Shown here: positions 40,157-55,100 of the stretch, piece after piece
How the letters are laid out: every line of letters starts with the position of its first letter
Numbering within the stretch: position 1 is the first letter of the stretch
Assembly (NCBI RefSeq): GCF_047663525.1
Contig: NC_092589.1
Span: 83,178,001 to 83,242,000 of the forward strand
DNA from: Anas platyrhynchos
Lineage: Eukaryota; Chordata; Aves; Anseriformes; Anatidae
Reading direction: 5' to 3'
DNA length: 64,000 nucleotides
The notes under the pieces: model-generated
Seen by the model: only the letters and a program-made list of their open reading frames with translations
What the model was told of the DNA's origin: nothing
Database searches by the model: none
Position numbers and translations under genes: made by a program

Positions 40157-43100
40157 GGTGCATAAAACTACCTGGGAAGTAATTATTCTCTGGAGAACAC
40201 AACGTATATGTTGAACATGTAGAATTATTTTTTGCTGGCATGTCTTCACTAATGATGATCCCAACTGTGATCATGCAGCTATTTTTATTGAAGCCAGTGT
40301 ATTCAGTTCTCATACTTGTAGGAGTTAGGTTAAATCTTCAAGCTTGAAGAAATGTGGGTTAGGCAGGGTGTAATTTACAAGTTTAACCCAAAAATATGAA
40401 CTAATTTGCACTTTAAAATCCTAGTTTATGACAGATATTTGCTATTATTTTCTATTCATCAGGTAGGTCTGACAGACATGATTGTTACTATTCGTTCATT
40501 TTTAAGCAAAGTTATTATCCATAACTGTTAGGCAGAGCTCCAGCTGGCAGGGAAGAGCTAACCATGGACAAATACACCTTAAAGATGCAGTGAAGGAACT
40601 AGTCAGTAAAGCCTATGTAGGCCTGACCTTCTGAAGATGATAAAGGTCTGTCTTCTTCTGGAGCTCCTTTTGTGACGATACGGACTCATCTTGTTCCTGG
40701 CAAGCTTCTGCTACTAGAACAAAAGGGAGATTTCACCTACAGATCACAGGTAAAGCTCCGACCAGCAGTAACAATCATGATCCATAAAAGCTTTCTGGTG
40801 ACCTACATAGAATGAGCTGATATTTTACTGCTCTCTGAAGAGGTGTCAACATCATTAAAAATCATCACTGTAATTCCCTTAGTAGGAACCGAAAAGATCT
40901 AACAGAAAACGGCAACAAAATTATCTTTTGTAGTTGGTGTTTCAAAACACATCAGTGAATAGGGCAGGACTGCAGACTGATGCCAAGTTTCAGTGTTACA
41001 GAATCTTGATTTGATCAGTATCTTGCAGGGCTGATCCATTTCTCCAGTTCTGGACAAAGAAAGCTGACTAGCTAGAACTAGTAACTTCAATTTTTATTGA
41101 AAGTTATGAAAATGCTCATGCCCACGGTATCAAGTAACTCTTCCCTAAAAGCTCTGAAACAGTACTAGGAACTGAAGTGATCATTAAAATGTACGTTTAA
41201 AAACAACCTCATCTTTTTCTCACACACTCAACGTCAAGAGCACCCATATACAAGCACTCACTGCACAAGTCCTGGAAGATCTTTTCCTAACACATTCACT
41301 AATACATTTGCCAATTCACTCTTTCTTCTTCTGAAAAAATAAAGCAAAAAAAAACCAAAAAAAACAAACAAACTGATGCTATCAGAGCAACACCAAAACA
41401 GAAAGGCTTTTAAAAGACCTCCAGGTGAATGAGCAGCAGAGACTTACTATCTAGATCACTGGAATTTTATCTACTATTTGCATTTAGTTAAAGATTTCAA
41501 AACAGAGAACTTCCTCTCTTCACTGCTATAGTTAACTTGAGGTATTTTAAAAATCAAATCCTTCTGCTCAAAATAGACTGAATATATTTTCTTTCCTCAA
41601 GCCTCATGTTTTGCTATTTTCCAATTCATCAGGAAGTCTTGAGAAGATGGACTGTTTTTAGAAAACACACCACCACTAACAAAGTATTTTAGACTATCCA
41701 TTCACCAGAAGGGAGATTTGGGTACCTAGTATTGTTGGCAGACTTCTGAAAACTTCTGCTAAAGATCAACACAACCAGAAACATACAGGAAGAAGTCACC
41801 TAACTCGGCAATCTATTCATTTCAGGCTTATTTTAATTGCCCCACTCTTGCTTTTTGATAGTACCTTAAATCCTTTTTGAAAACGAAGATCATTCTTGTA
41901 CTCATTAAGCTCTGTTTTAAAAACTTCTTCAAATCAATATTTGAAATCAATACTGCCCTTCTTTTTGTTTTAGAGTTCTGCACATCTCTGAATTCCTTGA
42001 TTATTTTTTTTTCCATTTTGATTTGATTTTATTTATTCCTTCAAGGTAGGAGTCCTAGTATTTTATCCAATACTTCTTTTATCCAATACTTCTGCATTTT
42101 AAAGTGTTTCTTTTCTAAATTAGATGAACCTTCCTGATTTCCAATGCAGTTCAGATTCTTCAGTGCCAGCACCTTCAGTGACAAAAACAGCCTCTTCAAA
42201 AGGATGACCACATTGCCATACCACAGCCCTGATATGTCCTCGTACCGTGAATAACCACATACAGGGGCTCGACAGGTTACAGCACGTCAGCAGAGCCAGG
42301 ACAACTGACAGTGGGTGTCCTTGCTTTCATACGAATCTAACTGAGGGCGCGGGTAAAATAACATCTATACAAAATATAGAAATATCTAAATCTGGATTAA
42401 ATACTTTCCATAAGCAAGCCTGCTTCTACTTATCTTTCAAAATCTGTTTTTACTTGTTAAATGTTTTTAATGATTGCAACATCTGGTAAAATGCTCAGAA
42501 TACACATATGACAGATTTAGTGAGTAATGTTTGCTGATCTGTCCAATTTCTTATCTTACATCACTCTTCTGTATTAGAAAAGCAGGAACCACAAACCAAT
42601 AAAACAGAAGTGGCATATTTGTGCCTGTGTATTTAAAAACAACCCTGAAATGTTTGACAACTTGGTACAGTACGAGGATATACCACAGAAAATGATACCC
42701 ATTTGTCCCATTATAGATCAGCTTCAATTTAATCTGCAAAGGAACGTATGATAATGCACACCCACCTTCTAGTTTCTGAAACTGGGTCAAGAACTCCTTC
42801 AACTTCTCTACTGTCTTATCAAACTCCTTTCCAGGAGATGACACAAGAATTTCCACACATTTTTGAAGCATGGTTACCAAATCACACTTATTCAACATCC
42901 TAAAAGACACAATTGTTGACATAGAACGATGAAGCATCTTTCAATGTCCTTAGCTGGAAAAAAAATGTTAACTTGAAAAAAAAAATCCTTTTAAAAGAGA
43001 AAGCCTCCAAAATTTCAAGCATTCAGTCTTGCTGTAATTTTTCTTGATGTCATTAAGAGAAACAAACAAACAAACCCACAACAATTCAACTTAGACAGAT

Positions 43101-46100
43101 GTCAGAATGAGTTCTCAAACTAAATTTAAATTACTGCCTTCTCCATTTAATTGGTATGAATCTAGCCACTCCTAAAATCACAGATTCACTTAGGTTGGAA
43201 GGGACCTCTTGAGATCATCTAGTCCAACCTTCAGCTTAGCCTTTACTTAGCTTTATTTATTTATTAGGGCATTTTATAAATGTCACCATTTCAATGCTCA
43301 GTTTCATTCACAAGTTATCAAAGCAAGTTCTTAAGTGAACTGCAGAATCAGTCACGGCCCCAAGCCAGTATCTTTTCACATGCACTCCCATCGCTTTTTC
43401 ATGCAGTGCAAGAGATTCCAATCAACACACCCAGTGGTTCTGAACTATCTCACATTCCTAACAGCTGCGGTTACTCACAGCCCTACTCAGCTTACTCTCG
43501 TGCTTTTGCTTTGTCTTTAAGAAGCACAAAACAAAGATGCTAACAGTTTAAGGATTGCAGAAGACTGCAAAAACATGGATACACAAAGAAGGGACCATAA
43601 CAAAGCAATGAAATGATGGGAGTAGGTCTCATGTCAGCTACCTAAACGTTGTCTCAGAGTTTCGAGGATGCATGAATGAGAGCCTAAGGTGGCTTTGTCA
43701 ATGTCTGGAAGGACAACTGCAATTCAGGCTGCAGCTTTTGATTGGCAGTTGATTTTTATCTGATTTATGGTTATGGATTTTCACAAATCAATAGTTTATT
43801 TCAGATACATTAATTTTGTACAGAAAAGGAGCAAGAGCTAACAAAATGAAAAGGTGACCTTGAACACAGAAGAGTGGTCATTTATTTTAGTAACATTTTC
43901 CATTATTTATCTTAGTAATATTATTCAGAAAGAACCTGCAAATTCTAGAAGAGTCTTGTCTTGGATACAAGAGCCTAGAGAAGAACTTACCTGGGCTATG
44001 AGGCCCAAACAACTGGCAAAAGGATGTTTTTTTATATATTGAGAAACAGAAAAGGCTCCCTTTCAGCTTTTTTTTTGTGCCTAAGTTTACTGCAAGGTAT
44101 TCCAGGTATCAGAGAAAGCTATTAAGCAAGGAAGATCATAAAGAGACATCCAGTAAATGTCTCTTATTACTCAGAGATGAGTTATGAAAGAGAAGAAAGG
44201 AAGCCAGGACAAAGTCCATAGAAACTCCCTCAGAATGCTGAAGCAAGGATCATCTGAAGAAGGGATAACAAGTGAACAGCAAAATGACATGGAAGGGCAG
44301 AACCGTGACAAGCAGCAGTACGTGCCCAATGACATCAACGATTAGAAGGCAAAAGTAGAGTACAGTATCAAGACAGAAGATAGGTTAGATCATCCTCAAA
44401 AGTTTTGTCACTTAAAATCTTGGACAGATGTCCAAACCAGTTAGACCCCTAGAAATTAATGAAGTGAGACACACCAACATCTCTTAATTATCTTTCTTCT
44501 GATTGGACTGATTACCTGCTATACCTCACGCACTCTCCCTCTCCCTGTGATATTTTCAGGGCTCTAGAAAACTGGCTTAACGTAGAGTCAGATTGCTGAA
44601 GTTAGATCACCTGAAAAAATAGTTTTGAGGACAGCACTTCTGGCTGAATTGAAGGGATAAAAGCAGTCTAAGAAAGGGCTGAAATAGAGAAAACCAACTA
44701 ACCAAAAGCAAGAAAAAGGAACTAAGGGTAACTGAAAGCCCTTCATTCAAACATAATTTATGAAGAGAAGTGAGATGATGTTGCAAATTGAGAAATAAGC
44801 TGATCAAAATGTTCTCAATTTTTACTTCCTAAATGAAAAGAGATGCGCTCCGGAAAATATCAAAAAGAATAATGGAAGGGTGAACATATGGAATATCAAT
44901 AGGTGGCAGGGCCCCTGGGAAAGCAGAGATATTAAGGAACAGTCAATAGCTTCCATAGGCAAGCATAGGAAGGTGAGGAGGAGATTGTGAGTAGAAGTAC
45001 AAAGATCACATTTTATCGTTTTCTTCTAAGAGACAGCAGCACAATACGATGCAAAAAAAATCAGAGATGAGAAAATGAGTGTAAAACAGAGAAGGCAGTT
45101 AAAGAAAAAAACTGAAAGAAACACAGTCACAGCTAGAATTCTAAGTATTTTAAGGAATTATGTTGAAGGAGTTAAGAAAATAACAGAATTCCTGAATTAG
45201 AAAAAAAAATAAATAATAATTTATGAAAGCAATAACCCTGATCACTGCTATTTCTATTCTACCTTTTATTTTCTACCTGGTATTATCTATTCTACCCTGA
45301 GCAGTGGTATTTCTATCAGAACCTCCATACAGTGGGTACCAGGATGAGAGAAAAAGCAGGAGAGAGATAAAGTGGTAAGAACAAAGAGGGAGCAAGCCAG
45401 AATCTGATGGTAGTATCAACTAAGAGGCAGGGGAATTCAGAGTGGAGGAAAACAAATGAAACATAGGAGGAAAAAAGGGAGAGGCAAAAATGACCACGAG
45501 TTACTAGAGATTACCGAACAGACAGTACAGAAAAGCAGTGACACATTTGTAGACATGGGCTGGTAAGTGATTGAGCCCTGTCAAGATTCAAGAGAGTCAG
45601 AAAAGAATTAAGAAGGAATGACTGCAGAGATGGCAACTGAAGCAAGTAATCCTTTCAGAGCAATGAGGGTAAAAATAGAGCAAAGTGATGGTGTGGGAGA
45701 GAAACTCAGTATGGCGAAGGTACAGGATGGAGGGAATGCTTCTTATGAGTATGAGCTCAGACAGCGATCCTCCACCCAACACCGACACGGTTTTTCTAAG
45801 CAGTTTTCCTGTCAGACATCAAACCTCACAAGGCCAGAGGCTGTTGCAGAGGCAGTTATGGTAACAAGTGTTGTATCAGCTCCTTGTGTGACAGAAACAA
45901 TGCATTATTTGAATGAATGCAGCCATCAGGAAACAGTCATTTGCCATGATAAAGCATGTTCAGAAGTCAGAAACTGCAACACTGCAACTGGAAGGTTTTC
46001 TATTACGAAAATTGCCTTAGGTGACTTTTCTATTTTAAACACTGATGGACAATGCAAACATAGGCTCTCCTAAAATCCTAAGCTCACAACAGCACAAAAA

Positions 46101-49100
46101 ATTAGCACAATCCCTGTACAAACTGGTAGACGTGCTTATGAAAAGGAAAAAAGCAGTAAATAAGAAAGGCCTCAACTACTCATTTGGAACAGATTCTCAT
46201 TTTTAAGAACGGGTCACAATTTAGGCAAGCTAAAACAACTTTGTTGGTCAACTGTTAATAAGAAGGCCTTCAAAAACACAGCACAATAATGTATTGCAAG
46301 AATTTCTAACACAATCATACTTTAAAAGACAAAGTCCAACCGATGTTCTCATTCACACAAAGGCACCTTGATGCCTTTGGCACAATTACACAGGGCATAA
46401 GAGATTTTAGAATCTGGCTGGGTTTCACAGAAAACAGTAGGAACAGAAAATGAAAAAAGCCATTATACTTGCAAACAACCCCACAACTAGCTGCAAAGCT
46501 TCCAAACAGGTAGCATCCTCAGCTTCAAGTTCTCGGATAACAGATGACTGATATTCTATACGTGTACAGTGGTATTAAAACAAAATGGAAAGGAAAAAGT
46601 CACCTTGCTAGTTGAAGAAATGACTCATACTCCTCTGTCTCCCACACACGGTTTTCCAAACATGCACAGTGCAGCTCCCTGATCTGTTATGCGGAAGGTA
46701 AAGAAAGAATAACGTGTTTTTTTTTTTTTAAACAAGCAAAGCAGTGGGGAACTCCTACAACAATCTTTTCAAAGTAACATGTAAAAACTCCTTTGGAGCT
46801 TGTTTCCCCAGAGATGCAGAATGACCACAGCAGAAATTGAAATTATTTAGAACCTTACACAACTAACTTGCCAGAGTCTATATATATAAATCACTCTGTA
46901 CCAGGTAACTGCAGAGACCAGAGAGGAACTTGAATCAAATGCCCTGGCTAAAACATCTCTTAAATCTCAAATACGGGGACAGTTCAATCCAATGTTGTAG
47001 TTAGGGCCAGACTCTAATAGCAGTGTGTAATAGATTGAGAACTAACAGACAAATAAACGTGCACAGAATAATTTTTTTTTTTAGTGGAAGAAATTGCTTC
47101 GCATGAGAAGGTAGATTTAATGACATTAGAGCAATATGGCTATTAAGAGCCATTATCGCTGTTCACTTGCTATCATTTTTTGTACAGGTTGTTAAAACTC
47201 AGTCTCATCCTCTGAATTTGACTCTTTTAGGTGGTAGAAGAGTACACATTGTCTGCAACACATACAGAGGGTTCCAGATGCGGGAAAGTCAACCTGCCAA
47301 TTCTCTTGCTGATCTGTCCATCTGCCTCCTCCTACAAACTCCTTCCTGCTGACTGATGAAGTACCATCCCCACCACTAAAAATAAGACGTGCTGTTCCTC
47401 TCTGCCCATAATAAGAAAGAATCTGTCTCCATTTGGGAAGCAGAGGGCAAACCAGTAGAAGAGAACATATAGAGAAAGAGTAGATACTTGTTCAGATGCC
47501 ATACCATGAAACAACAAAACATGCTTCACTAAAATGGAGTAACACTACCTCACCTGCTTGCCCAAAGGATACTTTGGAAGTGAAGACGTGAAAACATGAA
47601 GACATCTCAGAACTGGAAAATAATTTTCATGATAAACATTCAGGTCCTCCAGCAACTTCTGTACTGTTTCCTACAGTGACAGAATAATTGCTTTGTAAGT
47701 CATTCTGACAATCATTTGTTTAAAACTCTCACGAAGTACTTAAAATGACTCTTGGGTTTTGACATTCTGATGTGCTGTGACTTAAATCCCCAGTGTGAAA
47801 TTACGACCACCATGTAGAAAAGTTCTATTTCAACAGTTCGCTGCAATCACGCTGCATATTTTAAACTTTACTTTCCTCTTCCATCTCACTGAAGAGTTGT
47901 TATTGATTAGCATTATTATCTTATCATTTGCAACTATATTTAGCTGTTGTTTGGCGTGTCATCTCACAACAAACAGGACTACACTTTTAATATGCACTGA
48001 GAAATTATATAGCTAAATTTATTCAAATCCTTGCTATTTGCATTTTTATATTACAAATACATTTAAAAATATATTTGTTACATTATGAGTGCTTCCTGTT
48101 TTTACTAGTGAGGTATACATAAAAAGAAAATTTCATAGGAAAACATTGTAGAGTTGCTGCTTCTATGTGCTCTTAAGTTGGCTTGCTTATTCGTAGATTG
48201 AGATCTTCAGAAAAAAATAAATAAATCATGTATTAGGAAAAAGAAATTATGAACTGCTGCTATCGAATTTACCAGATCGCACCTCGTTATCACTGACTTC
48301 CCTTGGAAGGATATGCAAGACTTCTGGAAAATCCTAGTAGCAATTTCTGGTAGCTGCATTTAAGTATTTTAGGCTCATTACATTTAAGTTCATGAATCAA
48401 AAAAATCTTCTCTCATCTGACTTCAAAGATCAAAAGAGAAAAACAGGGCTGTCTACATTTTTAGTACTATTTCCATCAACTCAGAACATGTTATTCCAAA
48501 TGGAGAGGAAAAAAAAACACAGAACAACAAAACAAAGAAAAAAACACACACCCAAGCCACTGAAATCCACTAAAGTTAAACTGAAAACACCTAAAACAAA
48601 AAACCACAACAATAACAACAAACCAACCAAACAAAAAGGGTATGTGCTCCTGGCAATACAAGGAAGACTGAAGTGGAAAGATGTAAGTATCTGTGTTACT
48701 TTCAGCCTGCTCTGTGATACATGTACTTGGTGCTGCAGAGAGCTTTCCAATGTTAAAAAAGGTTTGAGATGATAAAAAGCGTGAAGATGTTCCCGTAGAC
48801 TTTTTATCTATTAACATTTAAGGGTCATTGGTTTAACAATTATTTAAACGTCTTCCAAGTCCCTAAGACAGACATTTGTAAGTTTATAGTTAGATTCTAA
48901 GCAGGATCATTAAAAGAAAAAAAATCTTCACCATAAGAAAGCTGAGAGAAGGTAACGAGTTCTGTTTTATGCTGCTAAATCAATCTTATTCCCTCAAACT
49001 GCGAGCATTATAGCATCTATACTTCCCTCATCTGGTTTCTCAGGTCAAAACTGATGAGGTTACATAAATTAAAACACAGTAAGACTACATATTTTGCCAA

Positions 49101-52100
49101 ATAACAGAGTGGAAAGACATAGTCTGTTTCCCTCCTTATTTCTGTTCTAGAAGAGGTTGAAAACATTATCAGAAGGCCACACAACATACTTTCCATATAG
49201 ATCGACGGATTTACATAATTTTAAATGAAATTTGCCATGAAAACTTTCAGACAACATTGTAATTAATTAGGATGTAAAACTGCCGAGAGAAAATGCATTT
49301 AAACCCAGATTGTTTTAAATATGTTGAACTCCTCCCTAAATTACAAAAAAAAAAAAAAAAAAAAAAAGTGGTAACAACATGGAAAGGAAATGCAGCTGTT
49401 TGGTTGCTAAGCCTGAACAGCAAGTTTACCTAGTCCTGAACGTGAACGGTAAATTTATAAGAAGTACAATTAAATTTATAAGCAGGTAACACTATCAGCT
49501 TGGCAATGCAGTAACAGTTCTACTGCTATAGCAGAGACTAGAACTAGTGCCTTAAGGTACAATTGGTTGGGAGCATCATGTGCACATAAACACAAGAATT
49601 CCAACTGTTTTTTCCCAAACTTCCATGGTGGGAATGGACTTACAAAATAAGGGATACATTATACTTTTTGAACATACTGATGGGTATTAAAATTTAAAAG
49701 TAGCAGCCCATTAAATGGTGTTTGTTTAAAGAAACAGCCACTGTTGCTCATTCCCACTCCTTCCTTCTTCCATTCCTGTTATTTCAGCAGAAGCATTTAT
49801 GCACCTGCAGAGGGAACAGGCTGGGGAAATTATTCTGCAGAAACAAAACAGCAGAAAAAATCCACATTTTGGGGTGTTTTTTTTTTTTTTGGTCAGGTTA
49901 CTTTAAGTTGGATTATTTCTCTTATTATATTCATGGTGCAGCCATGCAAGCTGTTGTGCTGGCACATCTGCTGAGGTGTGAATAAACAGCATGGAAACAG
50001 CAATAGCTTAAGCTATTTTTGACACTGAAGACTGCAGATCATAAAATCCCATATAAATCATCTTTAGCCTTGACTACTAGAATTGCATTGCACTCACAAA
50101 TTTGTCTGCTCTCTCCCAACCATTAACAACGTTCTTCACATCTGAAAAAGTTCTTACAGACCAGGACGACCTGCTAGGATACATTAACACAATCACAGAA
50201 CAGTTTGGGTTGGAAGGGACCTTAGAGATCATCCAGTTCCAACCCCCCTGCCATGTGCAGGGACACCTCCCACTACACCAGGTTGCTCTAATAATAATAG
50301 CCTTATCTCTGGTCGTACCATTTGCCTGACAGGTTAGCTGTACTTGAGGTGAAGTTAAGAGAAATGCATCTACAGGGAGTGGTTCAGCTAATGATAATTA
50401 CAAAGGCTTTTACTGTATGATGAATTCCTAAAGTGCTCGCAACAATAGTAGTAGCCTGACTTTAATCACTTGACAAACCTCCAGATAAACATGCAACAAA
50501 GTTTTAATCCTGTACAACATCTAGTGTGAATGTGCACCTTGGGACCCAGTCTGCCCTACTGAATTCAATCAGAGACTACGGAAGGGTAAAAGCTCCTGAA
50601 GTAACCTCTGCGATTACTTACTCATTCTTCAACCACTGCACTCTCAGTCTGAGTAAGCATTAAAAGACCAGGCCATAAATAAACCTTGTAGCCTTCTTTT
50701 TAAGCACTTTTATTTCTACACATAGCTAAAAGCTGACGTAAGAAAAGCTGTGCAGCTTGATATAAAGGTATAACTTTATACCCAGAAAGCCTAGAGATTT
50801 CAAATTTTGACTTGTGGATTCTCATTCTCCATTACTGGATATGAAGCACAGTAAGCACTGTACAAAAAACGTTTTACAGATCTGTACATCTTAACCATGT
50901 AATTTATTATCTTTCACATAAGCCAATACATTTGGAAAGTTACTTTTGCTCTCCAAAGACATTCTTAACATTTTACCTTTAAGAAACCGTCTGTTGTCAG
51001 CAGTGCAATCTGCTTCTCTGATGTTTGATTTTCCACGTACCTGGATGGCAAGGAAAAACAGAAGCATAAAAATTATGATGTAAACTATGCTTAAAAGGTC
51101 ATAAGGTTAAAAATTTCAAAATGTTTATGCTAATATAAGGATTTACTTGAAAAGATTCAAAAAGGGACAGTCAGATCCCAGCAAGTTGAAAAGCCATAAC
51201 TAAACCCAAGAGATTATGCTCCATATCAGCTTAACAAGTTGCGAAGTGATTTATGGTTATTTGTCATAATAGCCTGTTTCTGTATTAAGTACAAGAGGAA
51301 CAAAAAAAGTCCAAATGATGCAACAGATTGCAAACCACATGAGCTGTACTCTCAATACCAGATGATAAAGGGTTCCTGAAAATATTTGGAACTGTCCTCC
51401 TTTTGAAGAATTTACCTTTGTTATACAAACATATGCTCAAGTAGCCTACAGTTACCGGTTAAGCTTATAGATAACTTTTACCTTTTCCAATGCTGACTAA
51501 AATGTGAGCGTCCCAAAATTTATTTCCCCCTCTTACCTTCTAAAAGAAGGCAGCCTTCGAATGTTTTCACACTGATTATGTGATAAAGAATTTATTCTCT
51601 TCTTTAATTCTTCTTGATGGCAACACAGTACACTAAGAGGCTGGGTATAGAAATGCTCCACAATGCAGAGCTGAAAAAAGCAAGAACCAGTGACGTTAAT
51701 AAAATTCATCCTCCCTGCTATGTCTACCTTTTAAGGCTTTCTTAATCCCTACAGTGCATATTCTATAATGGTAGTAATGGCATTCCTTTAAAAAAAATTC
51801 ATTACAGTTCATATATATTCCGCAACTCACGTCACTACACCACACTGATTATTCAGCTTTAAATACAGTCATGTAACCACCTTTTTGCTCTGTGTGCTAT
51901 TCATGTGCAGTACCTCATTGTTTCCCCTCCTGCAAAACCATAACTACAGCTTGTCAAATATTTCCTATTCATTTATGGAAATTGCTGCATTCTTTAGCTT
52001 ACATATTCAGCTCTAATGTTCACAAATAACAGAGTACATTTAAAGATATGAAAAGCAACTGCAATATATAAGCAAACTTATCGCTTATTCTCACTTCATC

Positions 52101-55100
52101 TACTGTTTCATGTAGACAAAGACACTGCTAAGTTCTTCCTATGCACAAATACAAATATGCTCTATCATTGAGTTCATCTGTGCTGAATATTCCTAGTACC
52201 AGGGCCTTGCAAAACAGCAGCATATCTCAATCATAACCAGTCTTAAAAACCCAGCAAAACAGACAAACAAACCACCGCACCAAAACCATTTAAAATTAAA
52301 ACCATCAAAGGGGAAAGACATTTCCTGTCAGAAATGTTAGCATCACTCCTAGACATAACTGAGGTGGTCATCCCTCGTAAAAATCACTTAGGAAATCTGA
52401 CCTGAAATTGCTTTTTTGCACTTTACTTGAGTATTTTAAAGCACAAAGACACAGCCACACCCTGTGAGGGCTAGGACTTGTACTTTCGCATCAGGCCAGT
52501 GGGGAATCATTAAGTTATGGCAACTCTTTCAAGTAAGAGGAATTGAAATATACAGAAACCCACACAGGTCCATCTGGGGGATATTTCTGCAAGCCATGTG
52601 CAATCACTGAATCTTAAAAATCAGGGAACCCAAGACACTCTGAATGAGTAGGGCTATAAAATGGCAAGTTTTACTAACAGATTCCTTTGTGGCACCAATC
52701 AAAAAAAACAAAACCACAATTTCACAATCCTGCATTAAAAAATTCCTCACAAAACTCTTGTCCACAAGCCAGAAAAGCTACATAGAGACTCAGACATGGA
52801 AATATATCTAGATATAAACATAAGCCAATAAAATATACTCTGCATGGACTTTTTTATTATTAATTTTTAATAAACTTTATAAAGTCTTCCACTTTGTCTT
52901 CCAAGATGGTAAATGTAACTCTTCAATTGCTGCACAGCTGCTTGGAGCACAAGAACCACCTACTCTGAGGCACAAAGTAAGAGGCCCTAGAGCTCCTATT
53001 TCTCTGAAAAGGTAAGCAGTGTGCATCCAGAAATTATCTCAGAAGAGTTCCAGCAGGAAGCGAGGAAGAGATACTGGTGTAGACTACATCAGGACAAATT
53101 CTGTTCACAGCCCAAGAACCTGGTACAGAGGAACAAATACAGGAACTTGCTACACAACCAACTGGAGAGTTCTGCCAGGGGTGTCAGAAGCCATAATTTA
53201 ACCCATAGCAATAAAGAGGCCTTTCCTACCCATTAAGGCAGGTCACCTTTTTAAGTTCAACTTTTAAAAACACCTTTTGTGGCAAAATAAGCTAATGAAC
53301 TGTTTTTAAATGCCTCCTTATACCTGGCTCTGTAAGTTTTTCTTTAAACCTTTAGCAGAGAAACACCCACCTGCTCACAGAGCCAAGATGTTTTCAAAGG
53401 GCATTTTTTTCATCCACGTCAATGACAGCAAGAATGGGATCCAAAAAAAAACCTTTCAATATCTAGTAATAACACTTCATTTTCAGCACCCATTATTTGA
53501 GATTTTGTTACCGTCACCTACCTGAAAGCCTTTGATAAAATTCTGGACAGAAAAATCATGGTACAAGAATATGTTGATGAGAACTTGAAGAACTTTCTCA
53601 CTCAGTTTAAGTGGAAACTGGGTTGTTAGAAGTACCTAAGGGAGACAAAAATGAAAACATAGCCATAGGAGAAATTCTTTCCTTAATTCAATTTAGTAAA
53701 ATTTCTAAGTACAATTTAATACAACTCTCAGCATATGTTAGCATGCAACTAAGTGAGTTACTAAATACACTGCCAACTTGTAAAAACTGTATTTCTACTA
53801 GAACAAATACCTGTGCAAAGACTTTCAGTTTATTTCAATACATTTTTCTAAGTTCCTTTTACTAATAAGCGATGTTTGAAGTTAGTTTTAGCTTAACATT
53901 GTTTTCGTATTATTTTTTAAGTTACAAATAATAGAAAATAGATCTCTGTAACAACCAAGGATGTCACCGCTTTCAGCATGTTCAGAAATCCTGCACAAAG
54001 TGGTATACCAAAAATCACAACGGCAAAGTGTCCATATGAATTAACCATTTGGATAACTCTGCTAATTTTTGACAAGCAGCAGAATTAAAGCTGAGCTCAT
54101 TTATTTTAAAGACTATCCTTTTCTGAACAAAGCCAAACTTGGATCAAAGCACTCATCTAATGAAGATGTGGGGATGTCGAAATGTAATTGTCCCAGTATG
54201 TACGTACAGATGTGAATGCAAATCAAAGATGAAAGCAGGTGTCTATTAATGTAGAGAGGAAGCTCTTGGCATTAATAAGCTGCTCTGCAGTTATGAGTAA
54301 AAAATTCCCAAATTCACAGCTCTCAGGAACAGATTCCATTCCAAAAGCTTCAGAAAAAAATTGTTTGTAGAGGCCACACATGTACACTGTCCTTGAATAC
54401 ACACACTCCTATTTAGAAAGGGAATTACCTTGTCAATTATAGTAGACAGGTGCTCCTTACAGGAAAGGGACTGGAAAAGCTCTATGCACAGCAGAGAGGA
54501 AACAGAGTGAGGAAGTAAGCCGTGGATAATCATTGGAGATGTAGCGATTCCAAAAACCAGTACTAGAGGTAATTCATGGATATGCTGACTAGATCATGGG
54601 GTGGGGAGGGGAGAAAAAACGTTAATAGTTACATTATAGAAAATCATAAATAAAACACATTCTATTAATACTACAGCACTGAGCTCAAATGATTTACCTG
54701 CAAGAAATGGACCAATTAAAAGATTTGTTGCCAGAAGTTTTGATGAGGAGTAAAGGGGAAAAAAAAAAAAAAAAAAGGAAGCTACTTAAACCCTTAAAGC
54801 CCTAAAGCAGAAAACCAAATTAAATTATATTTTAGGATTCAGATTTCAGGAAGCAGCAGGAAGCATTTTCAGTTATAGTATTGCACTAACCCTATCTTCC
54901 AAAAAAGTTATATTCAAAGCACTGAATCTTAGCATATGACTTTTTTTCCAAAGAAATAAAGAATAACGAGAGGAGACTTTGACAGCTAACAGTCACAAGA
55001 ACATTTAGAAGTTTTACACAACTTAGTAGCAGCAAAATAAATATGAAACCTCTCTGAAGTTCTATCTTCCTGTTGTACTTTAAAAAAAAAAAAAAAAAAA

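Larger units (their letters stand above)
47671..50976 (-). other. ORC3: ORC3 intron between in-window exons 9 and 10 (3.3 kb)
   Basis: No nested gene was seen. It contains an A-rich CAA/CAAA simple-repeat patch near 48,510-48,640, a poly-A run at 49,345-49,367 and a CR1 fragment at 50,190-50,288. Confidence 0.8.

Noticed and set aside
45618..46073. 151-codon plus-strand ORF in the ORC3 intron between in-window exons 11 and 12
   Set aside because: No recognisable domain. About one ORF of this length is expected by chance in a window of this size and composition.
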